Shown here: piece by piece, positions 41,651 to 50,052 of the stretch
How positions within the stretch are numbered: the first letter of the stretch is position 1
Layout of the letters: every line of letters begins with the position of its first letter
Assembly: GCA_964520325.1 (NCBI GenBank)
Contig: CAZFOB010000015.1
Location: 1 to 64,000 of the forward strand
Length of the DNA stretch: 64,000 nucleotides
Source of the DNA: CAZFOB01 sp964520325
GTDB taxonomy: Bacteria; Actinomycetota; JAICYB01
Direction: 5' to 3'
Made by a program: the position numbers and the translations under genes
Notes under the pieces: generated by a model
The model's database searches: none
Seen by the model: only the letters and a program-made list of their open reading frames with translations
Told to the model about the DNA's origin: nothing

Positions 41651-43606
41651 CTAGATGTCGAGAAAACGAACGTCCTTCGCGTTCTTCACGATGAACTCCT
41701 TGCGCAGCGCCACATCGTCGCCCATCAGCACGCTGAAGACGTCGTCGGCTTGCGCCGCCTCGTGCGACGTGACTTGCAGGAGCGTCCGCATCGACGCGTC
41801 CATCGTCGTCTCGGCGAGCTCTTCGTAGTCCATCTCGCCGAGACCCTTGAGCCGGTTGAACTCGTGCTTATGGTCGGGGTTTTCGGCGAGGAACGCTTCC
41901 TTCGCCGAGTCGTCCTTGAGGTAGATCTTCTCCTTGCCGATCAGCGTCGAATACAGGGGTGGCTGCGCGATGTACATGAATCCCGCATCGATCAACGGCT
42001 TCATGTGGCGGAAGAAGAACGTGAGCAGCAACGTGCGGATGTGCGATCCGTCCACATCGGCGTCGGCCATGATGATGACCTTGTGGTAGCGAGCTTTCTC
42101 GACCTCGAACTCGTCGTTGCCCACACCTGAACCGATGGCTGCGATCAGAGCTTGGACTTCGAGGTTCTTCATGGTTTTGTCGAGGCGAGCCTTCTCCACA
42201 TTGAGGAACTTCCCGCGGATCGGAAGGATCGCCTGCGTGGCCGGGTCGCGAGCCTGGACGGCCGTGCCGCCCGCGGAGTCGCCCTCGATGATGAACAGCT
42301 CGGCGTCCTCGGCTGCGGTTCCCGATGCGCAGTCGCGGAGCTTGTCCGGCATGCCGGCGCCCTCGAGGGCGGACTTACGGCGCGTCAGGTCGCGAGCCTC
42401 TTTGGCGGCTGCGCGAGCCCGCGAGGCGATCACCGACTTCTGGACGACCTTTCGTGCTTCGGGAGGATTCTCCTCGAGCCACGACGCGAGCTTCTCGTTG
42501 GTGGCGCGCTCGACGAGTGAACGGATAGAGACGTTGCCGAGCTTGCCTTTGGTTTGTCCCTCGAACTGCGGATCGCGCAGCCGGACGGAGATAACCGCGG
42601 TGAGACCTTCGCGGATGTCCTCGCCGGTGAGGTTTACCTCCTTCTCCCTGAGGATCCCCTTCTCCCGGCCGTAGCGGTTGACGACGTTGGTCAGCGATTT
42701 CTTGAAGCCTTCTTCGTGCATGCCGCCTTCCGCCGTTTCGATGCCGTTCGCAAACGAGTGGATCCCCTCGTTGTAGCCGAGGTTCCACTGAAGCGCGACC
42801 TCGACCTCCTGGTCCTCTTCCGACATCTCGAAATGCGCGGTCTTGCGGAAGAGAGGCTCCTTGGCGTGGTTCAGGTGCTTGACGAAGTCGATGATCCCGC
42901 CGCTGTACTTGAACGTTTGCTCCTGCGAGCGATCGGGGCGCTCGTCGACGAAGTTGATCTCGAGTCCCTTGTTCAAGAACGCATAGGTCTGCAACCGCTC
43001 GAGGATCGTCTGCGCACGGAACTCCGTTCCTTCGGCCGCGAAGATCTCGGCGTCGGGCCAGAATGTGACAACCGTGCCTGTGCGACCGCGCGGCGCCTTG
43101 CCGACGGGATGGAGCTTGTCCTTTACGCGTCCACCGTTGTGAAAGCTCATCTGATAACGCTTGCCGTCGAGCGAGCTGTCGATCTCCAGATCGAGGCGTG
43201 TCGATAACGCATTCACGACCGACACGCCGACACCATGCAGACCGCCGGAGACCTTATAGCCGCTGCCTTCACCGAACTTCCCGCCGGCGTGAAGGGTCGT
43301 CATCACGATCTCGGCTGCGCTCTTGGTGCGGAACCGTGGGTGCTTGTCGACCGGGATGCCCCGGCCGTTGTCGGTGACCCGGCACCCGCCGTCGGCGAGG
43401 ACCGTGACGTCGATACGCGTGCAGAAGCCGGCCATCGCTTCGTCGACGCCGTTGTCGACGACCTCGGTGATGAGATGGTGCAAACCCTTGAGGCCCGTCG
43501 AGCCGATGTACATCCCCGGCCGCTTACGGACCGGTTCGAGGCCCTCGAGGACGGTGATGTCCTTGGCGCCGTACGACTTTCCCTTGTCGGGCTGGGTAGT
43601 GGTCAT
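41651..43606 (-). CDS. gyrB: DNA gyrase subunit B
   Basis: This is a 651-aa GHKL ATPase and TOPRIM subunit. The ATP site shows EVVDNGVDEAMAGF, the DNGRGIPVD loop and the glycine-rich KVSGGLHGVGVSVVNALS. The transducer has the QTK motif (EGQTKGKLGN). TOPRIM acids are in FIIEGDSAGGTAVQARD and IIMADADVDGSHIRTLLL. The C-terminal end LMGDDVALRKEFIVKNAK is normal. No intein is present here. It shares an operon with gyrA (three-base gap), and a candidate -10 (TATACT) lies upstream at 43721-43726. Confidence 0.98.
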   Translation of the reverse strand: MTTTQPDKGKSYGAKDITVLEGLEPVRKRPGMYIGSTGLKGLHHLITEVVDNGVDEAMAGFCTRIDVTVLADGGCRVTDNGRGIPVDKHPRFRTKSAAEIVMTTLHAGGKFGEGSGYKVSGGLHGVGVSVVNALSTRLDLEIDSSLDGKRYQMSFHNGGRVKDKLHPVGKAPRGRTGTVVTFWPDAEIFAAEGTEFRAQTILERLQTYAFLNKGLEINFVDERPDRSQEQTFKYSGGIIDFVKHLNHAKEPLFRKTAHFEMSEEDQEVEVALQWNLGYNEGIHSFANGIETAEGGMHEEGFKKSLTNVVNRYGREKGILREKEVNLTGEDIREGLTAVISVRLRDPQFEGQTKGKLGNVSIRSLVERATNEKLASWLEENPPEARKVVQKSVIASRARAAAKEARDLTRRKSALEGAGMPDKLRDCASGTAAEDAELFIIEGDSAGGTAVQARDPATQAILPIRGKFLNVEKARLDKTMKNLEVQALIAAIGSGVGNDEFEVEKARYHKVIIMADADVDGSHIRTLLLTFFFRHMKPLIDAGFMYIAQPPLYSTLIGKEKIYLKDDSAKEAFLAENPDHKHEFNRLKGLGEMDYEELAETTMDASMRTLLQVTSHEAAQADDVFSVLMGDDVALRKEFIVKNAKDVRFLDI

Positions 43607-43712
43607 GGGCCCCTTTTCGTCGTCGGCAACCAGGCACGCGCGGACCCAAACCTGGTCCTCGCGGAAAAGCGGCCCCGCCTAGCTAAAACCGCAGGTCAGA
43701 GGCCGTTTTCAT

Positions 43713-43727
43713 GTATAAGAAGTATAC
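43713..43727 (-). promoter_or_regulatory. Candidate gyrB promoter element with a dyad
   Basis: In the 151-bp gap before gyrB, GTATA-AGAAG-TATAC forms a 5-5-5 dyad; on the minus strand it includes TATACT, a good -10. It is AT-rich in otherwise GC-rich DNA. Gyrase promoters often respond to supercoiling, but nothing here proves that. Confidence 0.45.
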
Positions 43728-43757
43728 CACGAACCACCGACGGAACAGTGACCGAAA

Positions 43758-44102
43758 TCACGCTTCGCCGGGACGCTTTCGGCGCTCACGCTGCACCTGG
43801 ATCTGGGTCACGGTTTCGGGGCCGAGTTGCGAGTTCAGGCGCTCGATCACCGCCGCGGAAAGGTAGGTGAGCTCGGTCGCCCACGCATCAGAGCTGACGC
43901 TCACTTCGAGCACCTTGCCCCGGAGCCTGCGCACCTGCGCGTGTACGGCCACCTGCTCGCCGACGACGTCCCGCCACACCTTGCGGAGCTGGGCTTCGGT
44001 CCAAACGCCCTCCCCGCCCAAGCTCTCGATCGTAGGCTTCAGGATGTCGCCGAGCCTCACAGGCCATCCGCCGCGCACTCCGGGACCGTGCTGGCCGCTC
44101 AC
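43758..44102 (-). CDS. dciA: DUF721 protein (DciA-like)
   Basis: This 114-aa protein has the DUF721 pattern: LGDILKPTIESLGGEGVW, KVWRDVVGEQVAVHAQVRRL, KVLEVSVSSDAWATELTYL and IERLNSQLG. The family includes DciA, the ancestral helicase operator that helps load DnaB in bacteria lacking DnaC/DnaI, matching its place between recF and gyrB near oriC. Its start overlaps the recF stop by four bases (44099-44102). Length is at the short end, as in other actinobacteria. Confidence 0.9.
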   Translation of the reverse strand: MSGQHGPGVRGGWPVRLGDILKPTIESLGGEGVWTEAQLRKVWRDVVGEQVAVHAQVRRLRGKVLEVSVSSDAWATELTYLSAAVIERLNSQLGPETVTQIQVQRERRKRPGEA

Positions 44103-45169
44103 GCGCTTCCACCCGCCTCACAGAGCACTCCCTCGGCAACCCGCCACACACTTTCGACCTTCGCGGCTGCCGGGACCGCGTCGGCGTCCGTGGTGGTGAC
44201 GACCGTCTGGACCCCCGCCGTCGTCTCGAAGACTCGCCGGCGACGCTCGGGGTCGAGCTCGGAAAGCACGTCGTCCAGCAACAGGACGGCTTCAGGAAGC
44301 AGCCGGAGCTCCGCGAAGCGGAACGCCAGGGTTGCCGAACGCTGTTCTCCGCGCGAGGCGTACCAGCGCGCTTGGCGGCCGTTCATCAGGACCTCGAGGT
44401 CGTCGCGGTGGGGGCCGATCGTCGTCCGTCCTCGTTCAAGGTCTTTGGCGAGCGAGCCGGTGTAGACGCGTGAGAAGTGCTCAACGAGATCCTCGCCGGA
44501 GAGTCCACCCGCTCCCGAGGTGTCCTGATAGATCAGTCCGAGGCTTCCCTTTTCCGCAAGCTCGACGTAGAGCTCGGCCGCAGCAGGCTGGAGCTTTTCG
44601 GCAACATCACGACGCGATTCGAGAACCTGCGCCGCCGATGCAGCGAGCGGTTGTCCGTAGAGCTCAGCCTGCATCTGTAGCCCGTCGCGAAGAGCTGCGT
44701 TTCGCTGCTTCAATGCACGCTCGAACTCCTGGCGGATCGCTCGGTAACGCGGACGCAGCTGCACCAGTAGATCATCGAGGGCCCGGCGTCGAAGGGCCGG
44801 TTCTCCGCGGATCAGATCCAGGTCCTCGGGGGTGAAGAGCACCGACCGGAAGCGTCCGAGGAAGTCCTTGGCCTGGGCGGGCGATGTCCCGATGCGAAGC
44901 ACCGTTCGGGCATTGCGGATCCGGATCTCGAGATCGGCGCCGTCGGTGGTCTCGAGTTTCGCACCCCCTTCCTCGGCTCCCTCGCGGACGACGACCTTCA
45001 TGCTCGATGCCCGAGGAGACGAGAGCGTCGAGAACATGCCGGCGGCCTCGAGGAGAGACGACTTGCCCGAACCGTTGTCCCCGACGACCAGGGTGGTGCC
45101 CGGTGCCGGACGAAACTCGGCCGATCCGTAATTGCGAAGGTCCTGCAAACGAAGGACCCCCACCCGCAT
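44099..45169 (-). CDS. recF: RecF, DNA gap-repair ATPase
   Basis: This 356-aa SMC-like ABC ATPase loads RecA at single-strand gaps through RecFOR. Walker A is in VVGDNGSGKSSLLEA, the signature region in SRGEQRSATLAF and Walker B in AVLLLDDVLSELDPERRR. The N-terminal RLQDLRNYGSAEF is characteristic. It starts at ATG 45169; an 87-bp gap with a duplicated 22-bp unit separates it from dnaN. It ends by overlapping DUF721. Confidence 0.95.
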   Translation of the reverse strand: MRVGVLRLQDLRNYGSAEFRPAPGTTLVVGDNGSGKSSLLEAAGMFSTLSSPRASSMKVVVREGAEEGGAKLETTDGADLEIRIRNARTVLRIGTSPAQAKDFLGRFRSVLFTPEDLDLIRGEPALRRRALDDLLVQLRPRYRAIRQEFERALKQRNAALRDGLQMQAELYGQPLAASAAQVLESRRDVAEKLQPAAAELYVELAEKGSLGLIYQDTSGAGGLSGEDLVEHFSRVYTGSLAKDLERGRTTIGPHRDDLEVLMNGRQARWYASRGEQRSATLAFRFAELRLLPEAVLLLDDVLSELDPERRRRVFETTAGVQTVVTTTDADAVPAAAKVESVWRVAEGVLCEAGGSA

Positions 45170-45185
45170 ACCGACCGACCCCTTT

Positions 45186-45243
45186 TTCGCTTGCTCCGCG
45201 CTTCGCGGTTGGCCTCATTTATTCGCTTGCTCCGCGCTTCGCG
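45186..45243. repeat. Duplicated 22-bp unit between dnaN and recF
   Basis: TTCGCTTGCTCCGCGCTTCG plus CG occurs at 45186-45207 and 45222-45243 (period 36). A partial third copy, CGCGCTTCGC, follows. The unit contains GCG..CGC inverted elements and fills most of the 87-bp gap. Confidence 0.85.
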
Positions 45244-45256
45244 CTTCGCAGTCGTC

Positions 45257-46342
45257 CTAGCTCACACGGATGGGCATCAGCAGGTACTGGAAGTCGAGAT
45301 CACCGGGCGCGTGGATCAACGCTGGACGCTGGCCGTCGGTGAAGTCGATGTGCACCTCCTCCGATTCAGCTGCGGTCACACCGGCCTCGAGGTAAGCCGG
45401 ATTGAACGCCGCTCGCATCTCCTCGCCGGTATAGCTGCCCTCGACGTCACCGTCGCCCTCGCCGAGACCCTGCGCATGGCACGTCACCCGGATCGCATCC
45501 TCGGAAAGCTCGAGAAAGACAGGGGTTGCGTCTTGCGCGAGCACCGCCACTCGTTTCACCACCTCGACGAGCTCGCTCTTCTTCACCGTGAGCTTGTTCG
45601 GCTGGTTCTCGGGGAGCAGTTGGCGGTAGGCGGGGAACTCACCCTCGATCAAACGGCTCTGGACGACGACCTCGCCGAGGTGGAAGTTCACTTGGGCCGA
45701 AGCGATCTCGATCTTGACCTCATCGACTCCGCCCGCGAGCCTCGCCACTTCGACCACGGCCCGAGCCGGCACCAACACTCGGATGTCGCCGATCCCGGGA
45801 ACCTGCAGAGCGCGCACCGCGAGCCGGTACGAGTCGGTAGCAACGACCCTGAGAGTGTCACCCTCGGCTTCGAAGAGAACCCCGGTGAGAACCGGACGGG
45901 TCTCGTCTCGTGAAGCTGCCGTGGCGACCTGACCGAGGGCACCGGCGAGCTCTTTGCCGCCGATGGTGATGGTCTTGGTGTCGGACGCTGCTTCGACACG
46001 GGGGAAATCTTCCGGCGCAAGCGAACGGATCTGGTACTTGGTACGTCCACCTGAGACGTGAACCGATCCGTTCTCGGTGACGAGTTGGACGTCTTCAGAC
46101 CCGAGACCCCGGACGATCTCGGCGAGCAGCCGGGCGGGAAGGAGGATCTTTCCTGCTTCACCGGTCAAAGAAAGACGAACGCGAGTCGTGAGCTCGAGGT
46201 CGGTGGTCGTGAGCGTGACGTCGGTATCAGAGAGCTCGATGAGCACACCGGACAATGCCGGTATCCCCGCCCGGGCACCGACGCTTCGAAGGACCGTTTG
46301 CAGTCCTCGAGAGAGCTCTTCACGCGAACATACGAGCTTCAT
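45257..46342 (-). CDS. dnaN: DnaN, DNA polymerase III beta sliding clamp
   Basis: This 361-aa clamp has three similar domains. Markers are MKLVCSREELSRGLQTVLRS at the start, YQIRSLAPEDFPRVE, ATDSYRLAVRAL near the middle, and the end DFQYLLMPIRVS, where the MPIR motif forms part of the partner-binding pocket. It starts at ATG 46342. The 241-bp gap to dnaA holds the DnaA boxes and an AT-rich stretch, i.e. oriC. Confidence 0.97.
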   Translation of the reverse strand: MKLVCSREELSRGLQTVLRSVGARAGIPALSGVLIELSDTDVTLTTTDLELTTRVRLSLTGEAGKILLPARLLAEIVRGLGSEDVQLVTENGSVHVSGGRTKYQIRSLAPEDFPRVEAASDTKTITIGGKELAGALGQVATAASRDETRPVLTGVLFEAEGDTLRVVATDSYRLAVRALQVPGIGDIRVLVPARAVVEVARLAGGVDEVKIEIASAQVNFHLGEVVVQSRLIEGEFPAYRQLLPENQPNKLTVKKSELVEVVKRVAVLAQDATPVFLELSEDAIRVTCHAQGLGEGDGDVEGSYTGEEMRAAFNPAYLEAGVTAAESEEVHIDFTDGQRPALIHAPGDLDFQYLLMPIRVS

Positions 46343-46583
46343 GTGCCCTCCAACCTTGGCCCTGGCCTTGGCCCTTGTCCACAGGTAGTACTTACTGTTT
46401 TAGATCTATTAGAAGTCTCGTCGTAGTAATAAGGGCTGTGCATTCTGTGGGTAACCCCCGCCTTTGCCTGGTCAGCCCGGCTCTTGCGGGTGGGGACAGT
46501 ATCGGGACCACCACCGACAATCTGTGGACGTGTGTGGATAGAGGATCGTGCGTCAACGTGTCGTCCACAGGTGACGAACACGG
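46343..46583. other. oriC: Putative oriC (dnaN-dnaA intergenic region)
   Basis: DnaA-box-like sites are TTGTCCACA (46375-46383), TGTGGGTAA (46446-46454), TGTGGACG (46523-46530), TGTGGATAG (46533-46541, reverse of CTATCCACA) and CGTCCACA (46562-46569). An AT-rich block (about 46384-46432, TTTTAGATCTATTAGAAG) could be the unwinding element. Between dnaA and dnaN is where actinobacterial oriC normally lies. No perfect TTATCCACA is present, so the boxes are all variants. Confidence 0.75.
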
Positions 46584-47951
46584 CTAATTGCTGCCGGTAC
46601 GCTTGCGGACGCGCGTCGTCAGGTCCTGAAGCTGGTGATAGACCTGACGCTTCTCGGACAACAGCCCGACGATCTTCTGGCATGCGTGAAGGACCGTCGT
46701 GTGGTCGCGGCCACCGAAGATCTCCCCGACCTTGGGCAACGACAGGTCCGTGAGATCTCGCATCAGGTACATGGCGATCTGACGGGCCTGGACGATCGGA
46801 CGCGAGCGATTCTGGGACCGAAGTTCGTCGACGGTGACGCCGAAGTAGGCGGCGGTCTCGGTCAGGATCGTGTCGGTGCGCACCGGCTCGGCCGACGAGG
46901 TCGGGAACAGGTGCTGGAGAACCTCCTCGGCCAGATCGAGCGTCGCGGTGGTCTGATTCAAGGACGCATACGCGATCACCCGGATCAGCGCACCCTCGAG
47001 CTCGCGGATGTTCGACTCCACCCGGGAGGCGATGTAGCTCATGACGTCCTCGGCGACCGTGAGGTTGTCGATCTGCGCTTTCTTGCGAAGGATCGCGATG
47101 CGTGTCTCGAGATCGGGAGGCTGGATGTCGGTGATCAGCCCCCACTCGAATCGAGACCGCAGACGATCCTCGAGCGTCGCGATCTTCTTTGGCGGACGAT
47201 CGGAAGACAGCACGATCTGGCGGTTGGCGTTGTGGAGCGCGTTGAAGGTGTGGAAGAACTCCTCCTGGGTTCGCTCCTTGTCCTCGATGAACTGGATGTC
47301 ATCGACGAGCAGCACGTCGCAATCGCGGTAGCGCCGCTGGAAGTCTTGCGTACGTCCGTTCTGGATGGCGTTGATGAAATCGTTGGTGAACGTCTCCGAA
47401 CTCACGTACTTCACGCGTAGGTGCGGGTAGAGATCGCGGCTGTGCTTGCCGATGGCGTGGAGGAGGTGGGTCTTGCCGAGCCCGGCCTCGCCGTAGATGA
47501 ACAGCGGATTGTACGCGCTGGCCGGGGCCTCGGCCACCGCCATCGCCGCCGCGTGCGCGAAGCGGTTGGAGGCCCCGATCACGAAGGTGTCAAAGTTGTA
47601 CCGGGGATTCAGCGTCGCGGGGTCCTCCGTCGCCGGACGCTGCGGAGCGATCGGGATCGGTAACGGGACCGGTCCGGATCCGTGGGAGGATCCGGTCAGG
47701 ATCTCGACCCGCAGATCCCGTCCGCTGGCTCGACGGAGCGCATCGGCGAGCAGGTTGGAGTACCGGTGCTCGAGCCACTCCTTTGCGAAGGAGTTGGGTG
47801 CACGAAGGGTGATCGCCTCGTCGGTGAGCGTCAGCGGCTCGGTCTCTTCGAACCAGGCTTTCGAGGCCGGGGTTGAAAGCCGAGCCTGCACATCAGCCAC
47901 ACATGCACTCCACAACTCGCGGACGTCTGTCGTGTCCAAAGATGTCCTCAA
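46584..47951 (-). CDS. dnaA: DnaA, replication initiator
   Basis: This initiator is about 455 aa with TTG 47951 as start, preceded by GGGGGGAC; GTG 47999 would add 16 residues but has no ribosome site and overlaps a DnaA-box-like sequence. Domain I opens VRELWSACVADVQARLS. The linker is short. AAA+ domain III has Walker A YGEAGLGKTHLLHAIG, Walker B DVLLVDDIQFIEDKE and arginine-finger segment LEDRLRSRFEWGL. Domain IV has the DNA-binding helix IFGGRDHTTVLHACQKI. It is divergent from rpmH. Confidence 0.96.
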   Translation of the reverse strand: MRTSLDTTDVRELWSACVADVQARLSTPASKAWFEETEPLTLTDEAITLRAPNSFAKEWLEHRYSNLLADALRRASGRDLRVEILTGSSHGSGPVPLPIPIAPQRPATEDPATLNPRYNFDTFVIGASNRFAHAAAMAVAEAPASAYNPLFIYGEAGLGKTHLLHAIGKHSRDLYPHLRVKYVSSETFTNDFINAIQNGRTQDFQRRYRDCDVLLVDDIQFIEDKERTQEEFFHTFNALHNANRQIVLSSDRPPKKIATLEDRLRSRFEWGLITDIQPPDLETRIAILRKKAQIDNLTVAEDVMSYIASRVESNIRELEGALIRVIAYASLNQTTATLDLAEEVLQHLFPTSSAEPVRTDTILTETAAYFGVTVDELRSQNRSRPIVQARQIAMYLMRDLTDLSLPKVGEIFGGRDHTTVLHACQKIVGLLSEKRQVYHQLQDLTTRVRKRTGSN

Positions 47952-47979
47952 ATGCTGTCCCCCCAGCGTGTTCGCCGCA

Positions 47980-48010
47980 TTGTCCACAGCTCTGTCCACA
48001 GCTGTGGAAA
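47980..48010. promoter_or_regulatory. DnaA-box-like cluster upstream of dnaA
   Basis: TTGTCCACA (47980-47988), CTGTCCACA (47992-48000) and TGTGGAAA (48003-48010) are packed in 31 bases at the start of dnaA. With two TTTTCCACA sites at 48379-48387 and 48391-48399 they suggest DnaA autoregulation or a second part of a bipartite origin. Confidence 0.65.
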
Positions 48011-48026
48011 CTGTCCCAGAAACACA

Positions 48027-48052
48027 AATCGCGGCCCCCGGGGGCCGCGATT
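48027..48052. other. 26-bp perfect palindrome in the dnaA leader
   Basis: AATCGCGGCCCCC is followed immediately by its reverse complement, giving a very stable 13-bp stem without a loop. It lies between the dnaA promoter and the dnaA start, so it would be in the dnaA 5' leader. There is no T-run in the dnaA direction. It could slow transcription or translation of dnaA, or be a structural element of the origin. Confidence 0.7.
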
Positions 48053-48071
48053 ACACTGTGACGCGTGGGTT

Positions 48072-48100
48072 ACTATCGTCTCGTCGTAGTGCAAAGTCAA
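48072..48100 (-). promoter_or_regulatory. Candidate dnaA promoter
   Basis: On the minus strand TTGACT (48100-48095), a 17-base spacer and GATAGT (48077-48072) form a sigma-70-like promoter reading towards dnaA, with a leader of about 110 bases that includes the 26-bp palindrome. Confidence 0.55.
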
Positions 48101-48106
48101 TGCCGG

Positions 48107-48135
48107 TTGACCAGCACGTTTGCGGTGGGTAGCCT
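48107..48135 (+). promoter_or_regulatory. Candidate rpmH promoter
   Basis: TTGACC (48107-48112), a 17-base spacer and TAGCCT (48130-48135) read towards rpmH about 95 bases downstream. The divergent dnaA promoter begins seven bases away. Confidence 0.6.
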
Positions 48136-48231
48136 GCTCGGAGTAAGCATGCGGGTCGCCCCGACAGGCGCTGAGTTCCCCGCAGGGCGTCGAGCCCCGC
48201 GCATGGGCTGCGGAAAAGGAAAAGGTCTTGC

Positions 48232-48366
48232 ATGAAGCGCACGTTCCAGCCACACAATCGACGACGCCAGCGTAAACACGGGTTCCGCAAGCGCATGCGA
48301 ACGCCCGGCGGACGCGCGATCCTTCGCCGTCGCCGCGCCAAGGGCCGCAATCGCCTCGCGGTCTAG
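48232..48366 (+). CDS. rpmH: Ribosomal protein bL34
   Basis: This 44-aa basic protein begins at ATG 48232, preceded by GGAAAAGGAAAAGG. MKRTFQPHNRRRQRKHGFRK is the diagnostic bL34 start, followed by RMRTPGGRAILRRRRAKGR. It is a component of the 50S subunit. The gene is first in the conserved rpmH-rnpA-yidD-yidC-jag order and divergent from dnaA. Confidence 0.98.
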   Translation: MKRTFQPHNRRRQRKHGFRKRMRTPGGRAILRRRRAKGRNRLAV

Positions 48367-48378
48367 TTCGGACGTCGG

Positions 48379-48399
48379 TTTTCCACAGGTTTTTCCACA
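48379..48399. promoter_or_regulatory. Pair of TTTTCCACA sites after rpmH
   Basis: TTTTCCACA occurs twice, at 48379-48387 and 48391-48399, in direct orientation 12 bases apart, in the gap between rpmH and rnpA. They match the DnaA-box core TCCACA and may belong to the extended origin. Confidence 0.5.
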
Positions 48400-48476
48400 C
48401 CTGTTCCTATCCGTTGCGCTCCTTGGCGCGGCCCTTGGTGCGGCCCCGCTCGTCATCCTCATCGGGACGCCCAACG

Positions 48477-48815
48477 ATGCGTAAAGAGAATCGCCTCAGG
48501 GCACGAAGCGACTTCGACCGCGCCCGGCGGGACGGCGGCAGGGTCACCCTCCCGGAGTTCGTCCTGTACCATTGCGCGCGGGAAGAGCGACAGGTTCCTC
48601 GCGTCGGGTTTTCTGTGGGCCGCCGGATCGGCGGCGCAGTCGTGCGAAATCGGACCCGCAGGCAGTTACGTGAGGCGATCCGTCCGCTTGTCCCACGCCT
48701 TGTGGCGTGCGACGTCGTCGTCGTGGCCCGTTCTCCGGCCGTTTCGGCCGGCGTCGCGGACCTCGAGCGGTCGCTGCACGACGCAGCGGCGCGAGCCGGA
48801 CTGCTTCAGACATAG
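48477..48815 (+). CDS. rnpA: Ribonuclease P protein component
   Basis: This 112-aa basic protein starts at ATG 48477 (MRKENRLRARSDFDRARRDG). The RNR signature VGRRIGGAVVRNRTRRQLRE and DVVVVARSPAVSAGVADL are typical. It binds the RNase P RNA (encoded elsewhere) and supports 5' processing of pre-tRNA. A longer frame exists upstream but its extra residues are low-complexity. yidD begins 53 bases later. Confidence 0.95.
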   Translation: MRKENRLRARSDFDRARRDGGRVTLPEFVLYHCAREERQVPRVGFSVGRRIGGAVVRNRTRRQLREAIRPLVPRLVACDVVVVARSPAVSAGVADLERSLHDAAARAGLLQT

Positions 48816-48868
48816 CGCCGGCAGGCGAGACCTGCCGGCCCCCGAACAGAAGGCAAGGCACCTCTGCG

Positions 48869-49147
48869 ATGGACCATCTACTTCGGACAGGCGCTCGCGT
48901 GCTGGTGGCCCCCATAAGGCTGTACCAACGGATCATCTCGCCGATCCTTCGGCCGCGGTGCCGGTTCTACCCCTCGTGTTCGGAGTACTCGGCCCAGGCG
49001 ATCGTCGCCCATGGGCCGATCCGCGGGGTCTACCTCGGGGTCCGGCGCATCCTGCGCTGCCACCCGTGGAACCCTGGCGGGATCGACGAGGTTCCCCTTG
49101 TGTTCGCCTGGAGGCGGACACCCGCACAGATCGGTGAGACCGCATGA
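48869..49147 (+). CDS. yidD: YidD, membrane protein insertion efficiency factor
   Basis: This 92-aa protein starts at ATG 48869. The family signature is RLYQRIISPILRPRCRFYPSCSEYS with its conserved cysteines, followed by QAIVAHG, RILRCHPWNPGGIDEVP. YidD is an inner-membrane-associated helper of YidC. Its stop overlaps the yidC start by four bases (ATGA at 49144-49147). Confidence 0.96.
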   Translation: MDHLLRTGARVLVAPIRLYQRIISPILRPRCRFYPSCSEYSAQAIVAHGPIRGVYLGVRRILRCHPWNPGGIDEVPLVFAWRRTPAQIGETA

Positions 49148-50043
49148 TCTTCTGGCACCAGTTCGTCAACGTCTTCAAGGGCGCCGTCACAACGCTCGCC
49201 GACTTCTACGCTTTCCTCGGCGGCCATCGCTGGGCCGCCGCGATCATCACGCTGACACTCATCGTCAGGACGCTGCTGCTGCCGCTCGCCATCAAGCAGA
49301 TCCGATCGATGCGCGATACGCAGCGCTTGCAACCTGAGGTCGCGCGCCTGCGTCAGAAGTTCCGTGCAGACCGGCAGAAGCAGATGCAGGAGATCCAAGC
49401 GCTCTACCAGCGCGAGGGCATCAATCCGATGGCATCGTGTCTGCCGATGATCGCTCAGATGCCGGTGTTCATCGGGATGTATCAAGCGATCAACAAGCTC
49501 GGGCCGACGGTCGGCGAGATGCCCTTCCTCGGCCTCGGCAATCTCGCGGTCGCCGCCAATAAGAGCGTCGCCGGCTGGTCACTGATCGTGTTGATGACGC
49601 TTGCGCAGCTCTTCACGACCATGCAGCTCAACCCGGGACAGACCGATTCCCAGAGACGGCTGCAGCTGATCATGCCGTTGATGTTCGTGTTCATGTTCAT
49701 GAACTTCCCGGCAGCGCTGGTGCTGTACTGGGCCACGCAGGCGCTGTATCAGCTCGTGCAGCAGATCATCATGACGCGCGATATGCGCAGGGACGCCGGG
49801 GGGTGGAAGGCCTTGCTTCCCTGGAGCCCCAAGCCCGATCCGAAGACGGTCGCCAGACAGGCCAAGCATGCCGCGCGCGAGGCCGTCAAAGAGACGAAAC
49901 CCCAGGTCAGAACCCCCGCAGCCGCTCTAGCGGGAGCCGCCGATGCGTCCGGTTCGCGAGCGTTCGATCCGCTCGCTGCTCGTCGCACCATCGACGAGAA
50001 ACGCGCGCGCAGGCGTCGCAACAAGAAGAAGCGGAAGAGATAG
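49144..50043 (+). CDS. yidC: YidC/Oxa1 membrane protein insertase
   Basis: This 299-aa five-helix insertase lacks the large periplasmic domain, as in Gram-positives. Helix 2 carries TLIVRTLLLPLAIKQIRSMR with the hydrophilic-groove Arg. The cytoplasmic coiled-coil hairpin (QPEVARLRQKFRADRQKQMQ...) and NPMASCLPMIAQMPVFIGMY follow. The tail is strongly basic (EKRARRRRNKKKRKR), which helps ribosome binding. It inserts membrane proteins with or without SecYEG. Confidence 0.96.
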   Translation: MIFWHQFVNVFKGAVTTLADFYAFLGGHRWAAAIITLTLIVRTLLLPLAIKQIRSMRDTQRLQPEVARLRQKFRADRQKQMQEIQALYQREGINPMASCLPMIAQMPVFIGMYQAINKLGPTVGEMPFLGLGNLAVAANKSVAGWSLIVLMTLAQLFTTMQLNPGQTDSQRRLQLIMPLMFVFMFMNFPAALVLYWATQALYQLVQQIIMTRDMRRDAGGWKALLPWSPKPDPKTVARQAKHAAREAVKETKPQVRTPAAALAGAADASGSRAFDPLAARRTIDEKRARRRRNKKKRKR

Positions 50044-50052
50044 GACGTCCTC

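Noticed and set aside
48027..48052. Reading the 26-bp palindrome as a rho-independent terminator
   Set aside because: There is no T-run on either side in a useful direction, and it lies within the dnaA leader rather than after a gene.
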